Shown here: positions 57,955 through 64,000 of the stretch, piece by piece
Numbering within the stretch: the first letter of the stretch is position 1
Layout of the letters: each line of letters begins with the position of its first letter
From: Terfezia claveryi
Taxonomy: Eukaryota > Ascomycota > Pezizomycetes > Pezizales > Pezizaceae
Length of the DNA: 64,000 nt
Direction: 5' to 3'
Assembly (NCBI GenBank): GCA_015179025.1
Contig: WHUX01000025.1
Coordinates: forward strand, 1-64,000
The notes under the pieces: model-generated
Databases searched by the model: none
Seen by the model: only the letters and a program-made list of their open reading frames with translations
Told to the model about the DNA's origin: nothing
Made by a program: the position numbers and the translations under genes

Positions 57955-58289
57955 TATACTAAGACTCTAGGTATCTGTCGCGAAATAATTATTTCTGCTG
58001 TGCCAGCTAAGAGTCTGGTAGTAAACACCTCCGAAATTGACTCTAATTCAGCTCCGAGTACGGAGCACATGCCAACACACTATGCAATAGGCTAGTGGTT
58101 TCGGAGCAGAATATATAATACATTTCTCTACTGAATACAAGCCTAGACTGCTGCGAGCGAGCTTATACTGCTCCCAGCAAGCCCATACTGCCCCGAGCGA
58201 GCCAATACTGCCCTATTCCTCTAGAAATAGATCCACTTGTGCCCAATTACAGATCAAATCACTGCTTTAAGACTGTAATACTGTATAGT
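57955..58289. repeat. Right inner inverted repeat
   Basis: Reverse complement of 56400-56725 with roughly 10% differences, mostly transitions. Its outer edge (TTGTGCCCAATTACAGATC) is tandemly duplicated once (at about 58231 and 58340). Confidence 0.8.
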
Positions 58290-58945
58290 TGATATCCTAT
58301 ATATAGGCGCTTATGACCTCCCCTCTTGCCCCCCTTGTGCCCAATTACAGATCAAATTACTGCTTTAAGACTGTAACACTGTATAGTTGATATTCTATGT
58401 ATAGGCGCTTATGACCTCCCCTCTTGCCCCCCTTCCCAACTATCATAAATGTATACCTGAACTCCAGAATAGCTTGCTAGCTCTCTAATTCCCAGGTTAA
58501 TCAGATAGCCAAAGAAAATCTTGCTCCGGGAGCAAATCGCTGCTCCAAGAAGTAGATAGTTAATATCCTATGTATTAGCGTTCATAACCCACCCTCCACT
58601 CCCCTCCAACTATCATAAATGTATACCTGAACTCCGGAATAGCTTGCTAGCTCCCTAATTCACAGGTTAATCAAATAGCCAAAGAAAATCTTGCTCCGGA
58701 AGCAAATCGCTGCTCCAAGAAGTAGATAGTTAATATCCTATGTATTAGCGTTTATAACCTACCCTCCACTTCCCTCCAACTATCATAAATGTACACCTAA
58801 ACTCTGGAATAGCTTACTAGCTCCCTAATTCACAGGTTAATCAGATAGCTAAAGAAAATCCTACTCTAGGAGCAAATTACTGCTCCAAAAAGTGGATAGT
58901 TGATATCCTATGTATTAGCGCTCATGACCCAGCCCCCCCCACTAT
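58290..58945 (+). repeat. 170-bp satellite, right arm
   Basis: The markers TCAGATAGCC, TCAAATAGCC and TCAGATAGCT at 58501, 58671 and 58841 are exactly 170 bp apart. The array stops at about 58945, where K1 sequence begins. Confidence 0.85.
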
Positions 58946-59450
58946 TAAAGTGGATAAAATAGGTAGCGGGACAGCATAAGAAGTAGTGTGGTAACCAGTG
59001 GAGATTATGGAGGGATAGCGAGGATCACAGAAGAAGCGAGTACAATATGTAGAGAGTGCAAGTGCAGTATGAGTTGTTTAATTAACTATCTAGAGGAGCG
59101 GGTAAACACCAGTCTTAAATACATAAATATAGAGTGTAAATGAAACATATAATAGCCTTACTTAAGTAGGAAGTAATGAAGAGATATCTATAAGTAGAAA
59201 GGTTATATGCATATAATATTCAGGTAAGACAGTATGGGAAGTAATGAGCATGAATATATAAATATGTGAGTATGACAGTACAGAGTAAGCTACATGTAAG
59301 ATGTGATATAGATACTCGTAATAGAACTAGATAGAAATAGATAGAAGTAGATATTGTAATAGAGAAACATATGACGATATAGTAGAAAATATATATGCCG
59401 AAATAGGAAAGAATAATGACATGAGAGGGCACAGAATGTATGCCGCAACA
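58946..59450 (-). repeat. Probable 3' LTR of K1
   Basis: About 500 bp, bounded on the right by the TGTTGCGGC start and purine tract and on the left by the end of the satellite. A second copy is not in the window, so the left limit is inferred. Confidence 0.55.
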
Positions 59451-59696
59451 CTCTCTCTCATTCTGTAAGGCCGAGACTATTAGTATAATAGTGATGGAGT
59501 ACTAGAAGGAGACCTTTAGTTATAAGGTCAGCGTGGTTTTTATTAGTGGAGACATGACTAAGGGTAAAAGTCTTGAGGATATGTTGTTCTCTTGTGAAAT
59601 GATATGCAACGTCAATGTACTTCGTTTGAGGATTGTTGACAAGGGTTTCTGTAACGTTGATAGAGGTAGTGCTATCTGCATGAAGGTGGATTGGTA

Positions 59697-60952
59697 TTAT
59701 ATGTCCAAGTTAGGAGAATACATAAATGTACCAAAGTGCCTGATGAGCGGTTGTTGAGAGTGCCATATATTCGGATTCAGTTGTAGAGGCAGAGACAGAG
59801 TTCTGATTCTTTGACAACCAGGATATAGCATAACTGTTAAGGAGAAAGACATAACCAGTAACAAACCGATGGGTATTACGACAAGCAGCATAATCAGTAT
59901 CAGAATAACCAACAAGCAATAGAGGAGATGTAGAAGGAGAACGTTGATATGAAAGAGAGAGATTATGTATTCTAATAAGATAACGAAAAACCCTTTTAAT
60001 AGCTGAATGATAATACTTAAGAGGATGAGAAGAGAAGCATGAAAGAAAAGAAATAGAGAAAGAAGATTAAGACATATACAAGTAATGAGATACATAAGAG
60101 AACCAATCATCTGTTGATATAAGGTACGTTCATGAGGAGGTTCTGAACCATCAGCCTTAACCAGTTGTACTTTGGGATCGATAGGAGTAAGTACTGATTG
60201 ACAGTTGTTAAGTCCAAAGCATTTGAGGATATTGGTAATGTATTGACGTTGAGAGAGTTGTAGTCCTTTCTCTGTTGATATGACTTCGATTCCGAGTATG
60301 TATTTGAGACCGCCTTTGATAGTAACTATAAAGTAGGACTTAAGATGTTCGATAACAATCTTGATTTGGAGAGTTTTGCCTATGGCAGTAATGTCATCAA
60401 TATAAACAACAAGTATTATCTTGAGTTCCATATTAATAAATACACATGAATCAAAGGGAAGAGAGATGAAGCCAGGTTCAGCAAGTGCAGAGGAGAGTCT
60501 TTCGAACCACTGGAGAGGTGCTTGCTTTAATCCATATAAGGCTTTGTTAAGTCGAAGAATCTTACCATCTAGACCAATACCAGGAGGAGGTAACATCCAG
60601 ATTTCTTCGATAAGATCACTATTCAAGAAAGCTGATTTGATGTCGAGTTGATCCATGTCCAAAGAGAAGTGATTTGCTAGGGCAATGATGATTCGTAAGG
60701 AGTCGTACCGTGTCACTGGTGCGAATGTTTCATCATAATCAAGGCCTTCTTGTTGTGAATAGCCCTTAGCAACAATTTTTGCTTTGTGACGTTCAACGGA
60801 TCTATCTGCATTATACTTGACCTTAAATACCCACCTAGAGCCAACAGGTTGTCTACCTGAGGGTAATTCTGATATATCATGGATCGTCCATGTATGAGCA
60901 TCGATAATTGACTGGTGTTCCTCAAGCATAGCTCGTTGCCATGCATCTGCAT
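59697..60952 (-). pseudogene. K1 RT and RNase H (broken)
   Basis: The 410-codon frame has the copia RT start (GSRWVFKVKYNADRSVERHKA cut short here to its core WVFKVKYN), KGYSQQEGLDYDETFAPV, LDIKSAFLN, KALYGLKQAP and VVYIDDI. It then shifts frame near 60060 after YQQMIGSLMYL. RNase H is in 59710-59919 (GYSDTDYAACRN; STTESEYMALS). Confidence 0.9.
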
Positions 60953-62600
60953 AAAGGGAGGCTATAGCTTCTTTATAGCTATTAGTTTCTGCTACAACTC
61001 GAGCCCAACCAGAGTCAGTATAATGATCAGGTTGTTTCCTAGAACGTTTAGGGTATGACTTGTAATCGAGCTTAGGAGTTTCTAGAGGTTCGGTGAACTC
61101 TTTAGAATAACTTGACTTTGGTGTAGCAGGTGTAGTGGCTCTTGTTCGTTGAGGAGGAGTTGAGGGACCAGCAACTGGAGATTCGGTAACTGTCTCTGAC
61201 TCAGAATCCTCATCAGAGTATTGGTTGTACCCTTGTAGATTTGATGGAGGAGGAGGTAGAGGAATAGATGGAATTATAGTATCAGGAGTAGTAGTAGTAG
61301 GTATTGGAGTAGAAGGTCAAAGAGATACAGGTGGTATTGATAGTGTATCAGCGGTATTAGGAGGTAGAGGAAGAAAGTGAACATCGACAGAGGTATAAGA
61401 TGATGACAGTTCAAACTTGACTTGTCGATAAGTGTCTACCTTACGTTGAGATGGGATATAGATACGAAACATATAACCTGATTCCGTATAACCAACAAGA
61501 TGTCCTTCAAGTGTTCTGGCTTTGAGTTTTAAACCAGCCAGTCGTTTTTCTTCAGGAATATAAATGAAACACTTGGAGTAGAAAGGATGAAGGTATGAGA
61601 GTGTTGGTTTGATGTTAAAGAGAACCTCAAATGGGGTTTTTCCGTTTAGTGCAGAGTGAGGCAATCTATTTTTGATATAGGCAGCCTAGTTAAAGGCTTT
61701 AGCCCAAAGGTAGAGGGGTACATTATTGAGAGAAGGTCGAACCATACTTGTGAGAGTTTGGTTATAGCATTCTGCAATGCCATTAGATTCATGGGAATAG
61801 GCAGCAGTAGTCTAGTGCTTGATACCTTTTTCTTCAAAGTAAGCTTCTAGTTCCTTGTTGACATACTCACCACCTTGATCAGTTCTGAACAATCGAGGGT
61901 ATTGTTCAATTGTTGTATTAACCTTTTTACAAAAAGCTTTGATGAAGCGAGTAGTATCACTATTTTTGTAGAGGAAGTTCACTTCAGAGTAATGAGATGT
62001 ATCTTCAATGAGAGTTAACATATACTTCCATTTCCCAAGAGATTCGACTTTAAAGGGACCCATGAGATCAGAATGAACTAGATCAAAGGGTTTTATTCCT
62101 TTTGGTTTCTCGATTGATGTAGGTATTGACTGCTTCGAGTTGTATTTGGTATATGATTCATAGAAGTATGAGGTTGGTCGTTTGGGAAGGAGATTGCCAT
62201 CTTTGTAGATTTGACTGGCTTCTGACCAGAACCGAGTTGAAGAGTGACCAAGGGCATGATGCCAATAGTCTGTAGCTGTCATATAGATCTTTCCATGGTG
62301 AACAATAGGATATACTTGGTAGAAACCATGATCAAGTGATGCAGAAATAACAACTAAATTATCCAATTTTCTCTTAACTTCCAAAATTCCATCTTCACCC
62401 AATAAACGAAAGCATCCCAATTCATCAATCTTCCTCCAAGAAATCAAACAAGCCTGATTCCAATCCAGTACATATAAAACATCAGAGAGAGTAACACAGA
62501 TCACACTTCCAGCAACTTCAATATTCAATAAAACTTTCTCTTAATGTATAGCCCACATCATTCTTCCTCCACCAATAGTTAGGCCTGTTCGGTACTGTGT
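60953..62600 (-). pseudogene. K1 integrase and GAG-pre-integrase (broken)
   Basis: The frame 61812-62528 has YWHHALGHSS (His pair), then YESYTKYNSKQ, where both zinc Cys appear as Tyr. Core motifs are HSDLMGPF and FRTDQGGEYVN. The Glu region lies across 61646-61837 (interrupted by TGG-to-TAG type stops), then 61317-61664 (LNGKTPFEVLFNIKPTLSYL). The part to 60953 is Pro/Ser/Thr-rich. Confidence 0.85.
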
Positions 62601-63002
62601 GGGTTCCTGAAGATGAGAGAAATCAGCGGTGATATGATAAGAAGCACCTGTATCAAGGATCCATACCTCATATGTAGTGTAGTTAGTTGGTACACCAGAG
62701 TGTTTGGAGGAGGGAGAGATCTGAAGAGAAGATGTGGCAACTTAGACCATCATAGCAATGCCATTGTCTGAATCGTCAAAAAGTTGTTGAGCTGTTGCTG
62801 CTCGATATGGGACTATCTCCTTTCCAGAAAGAAGAGGGTTTTGGGTACTGAGTTTTGAGGAGTTGTGCTCTTTGAGAGCTCGACAGGTCTTGAAGGTATG
62901 ACCTTGGTACGGCTTGCATTTTGAATGACACTAGCTGCAGTTGTTTCCTGTGATAGGAGCCGATTTACCCTGTCAAGAAGGGTTTGGCTTCTTGTTGACC
63001 TT

Positions 63003-63034
<32 letters not shown>

Positions 63035-63060
63035 CCTGTTTTGTGAAGAGAGCTTTGTTT
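62601..63060 (-). pseudogene. K1 protease and zinc-knuckle region
   Basis: The protease site reads WILDTGASYHIT near 62660. Upstream are a Cys/His knuckle-like stretch (CHSKCKPYQGHTFKTC, about 62940-62890) and a CAA-repeat coding Gln or Asn run (63005-63035). E1 interrupts the frame at 63065. Confidence 0.75.
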
Positions 63061-63065
63061 GAGAC

Positions 63066-63639
63066 TGTCACAACCGTGTTCTTAGTCTTGATTTGACACT
63101 CGAACAGGCTTGTTCGGGTGTCGTGCTGTTTTGACACTCAAACAGGCTTGTTCGGGTGTCGTCGATGGGTGATTGTTATCTTAGCTTCTGAGATAGGAAT
63201 CTCGGGAAGCTTATTCCTTCCACGGCCTTGGCCTAGAATCATGTATATATATCTTCGTCCCTCCGCCCTCTCGTTGGATTCCCATCCAACGTCTTGTATA
63301 TCCAATACAGGGCCTTGCTTCTCTCCACGCTGGTGCATCTCCCTTGTGCACCTCTTTGTCTCACCTCGACTCTGCAGCCCTGCTGCCCACCCCACGAACC
63401 TCCTGTCCTTGCCTTGCCTAGCCTTGTGTTTGCAGCCCAGCTGCCTCCCTTGACATACGCGGCAACTGCTTCCGTATATCTCGTGTCCCCTGCCCTCTGC
63501 CCCTCTTGCCTCTTGCCCTTGCCTCCCATCTCAGCCTCCCCCTAGTCACACACGTAGCATTCCTACGTGTGTGTTATCCTAGCCTTGCCCTTGCCCCGGC
63601 GTACCCCTTGGTCGCCTTGCCTCCAGAGCCGTTGTTACA
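63066..63639 (+). repeat. 5' LTR of E1
   Basis: 574 bp, starting TGTCACAACC. Two palindromes (CTCGAACAGGCTTGTTCG and a variant) lie near 63094-63163. TATATATA is near 63243, and the hairpin GTTGGAT-TCCC-ATCCAAC at 63273-63290 includes ATCCAACGT (63284-63292). Confidence 0.9.
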
Positions 63640-63641
63640 CT

Positions 63642-63663
63642 ACGTTGGATCCTTTGGACCAAC
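63642..63663 (+). promoter_or_regulatory. Primer-site hairpin of E1
   Basis: ACGTTGGAT (63642-63650) is the exact complement of 63284-63292. The hairpin GTTGG-A-TCC-TTT-GGA-CCAAC has all eight pairs. Confidence 0.55.
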
Positions 63664-63675
63664 TGGTACACAGTC

Positions 63676-64000
63676 ATGTCAGGAGTAGCTCTCCCACCAC
63701 CCACTGTCAGGTTTCAAACCTGGAGGAGCTCCTCCATACCCTCAGGCTTGAACGAGTTGAATGCCTACCGTCGAGAAATCATTGACATCTTCGAGGCCAT
63801 GGATGCCATCGGGGCCGAACTCGGCAACAGCCTGGCCGTGGCTGAAAACAGCCTGGCCGTGGCTGAACAAAAATTGAGATCCGCCGACGAAGAGATCACG
63901 GTCCTCCAGACCGATCTCGACCATCTGAACCTTGCCCTGGCCAACGAACGGACTACGGTCCAAAACCTCAGCTGCACCTTAGGGAACCTTGCAATACTAA
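63676..64000 (+). CDS. E1 gag, N-terminal part (cut by window end)
   Basis: ATG at 63676. The frame is open to the window end: MSGVALPPPTVRFQTWRSS, REIIDIFEAMDAIGAELGN, then a 21-bp in-frame duplication (NSLAVAE twice) and the coiled coil (ADEEITVLQTDLDH). No stop is seen in about 108 codons, unlike D1 and B2, so E1 may be the youngest copy of this gag type. Confidence 0.8.
   Translation, partial: MSGVALPPPTVRFQTWRSSSIPSGLNELNAYRREIIDIFEAMDAIGAELGNSLAVAENSLAVAEQKLRSADEEITVLQTDLDHLNLALANERTTVQNLSCTLGNLAIL

Larger units (their letters stand above)
58946..63065 (-). mobile_element. K1: Ty1/copia element, 3' part
   Basis: The order on the minus strand is zinc knuckle, protease, GAG-pre-integrase, integrase, RT, RNase H, so this is Ty1/copia. 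The gag and 5' LTR are beyond E1, outside the window. The probable 3' LTR ends at 59450 (TGTTGCGGC on the minus strand), next to a purine tract AATGAGAGAGAG. The other LTR end is uncertain, near 58946-58951. Confidence 0.85.
63066..64000 (+). mobile_element. E1: Ty3/gypsy chromovirus, 5' end, nested in K1
   Basis: The 5' LTR (63066-63639) is flanked on the left by GAGAC (63061-63065). The element continues beyond the right edge. It has a type II palindrome LTR and a D1/B2-type gag. Confidence 0.88.

Noticed and set aside
59533..59757. 74-codon plus-strand frame in K1
   Set aside because: It is antisense to the region downstream of K1 RNase H. It has no recognisable domain and is probably chance.

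Overview
The window looks like a retrotransposon graveyard from a filamentous fungus. It holds Ty3/gypsy chromodomain elements (chromoviruses), one Ty1/copia element, and TpA-rich, CpG-poor blocks of the kind that repeat-induced point mutation (RIP) leaves in ascomycetes. I found no convincing host gene, tRNA, rRNA or CRISPR array. The species cannot be named from sequence alone. Element names (A1, A2, B1, B2, B3, C1, D1, E1, K1) are local labels.

Layout. 1-11027: D1 (minus strand, runs off the left edge), split by the complete nested element A1 (262-9458, plus strand, target duplication CCATA). 11028-14176: a degenerate LTR, then an AT-rich block with a wrecked gypsy pol. 14177-20306: B1 (plus). 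20307-35061: B2 (minus), split by complete A2 (24834-33643, minus, target duplication TGTTG). 35062-36788: satellite remnant, then a 23-bp minisatellite. 36789-43210: C1 (minus), nested in that minisatellite. 43211-44740: rest of the minisatellite and simple repeats. 44741-49719: AT-rich block with no readable gene. 49725-55868: B3 (minus). 55869-56079: the missing part of B2's 3' LTR. 56080-58945: inverted 170-bp satellite arms around an AT-rich core. 58946-63065: K1 (copia, minus), cut by E1 (63066 to the right edge, plus).

Main result. B1 and B3 lie in opposite orientation and have exchanged target-site duplications. ATTAA is at the left edges of both, and CTGCG/CGCAG is at the right edges of both. 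B2's own duplication (CAGAT/ATCTG) is split between 35062 and 56080. The two pieces of B2's 3' LTR (310 + 211 - 5 bp) add up exactly to its intact 516-bp LTR. LTR variants pair the same way. This shows that about 29-41 kb were inverted by recombination between two retrotransposon copies.

How the elements work. The B, C, D and E elements share one plan: an LTR with two family-specific palindromes, a hairpin at the predicted RNA 5' end, a hairpin where the primer binding site should be, gag with a coiled coil and one zinc knuckle, a -1 frameshift signal (GGGAAAA, 5-nt spacer, 12-bp stem), then protease, RT, RNase H, integrase and chromodomain. A 9-nt match between the RNA 5' region and the primer-site region suggests Tf1-like self-priming. 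Family A differs: gag and pol are in one frame, there is a Cys/His-rich block between RNase H and integrase, a DLQT in place of the usual protease DSG/DTG, and an open antisense frame in the 5' leader. Every copy carries stops or frameshifts and looks inactive.
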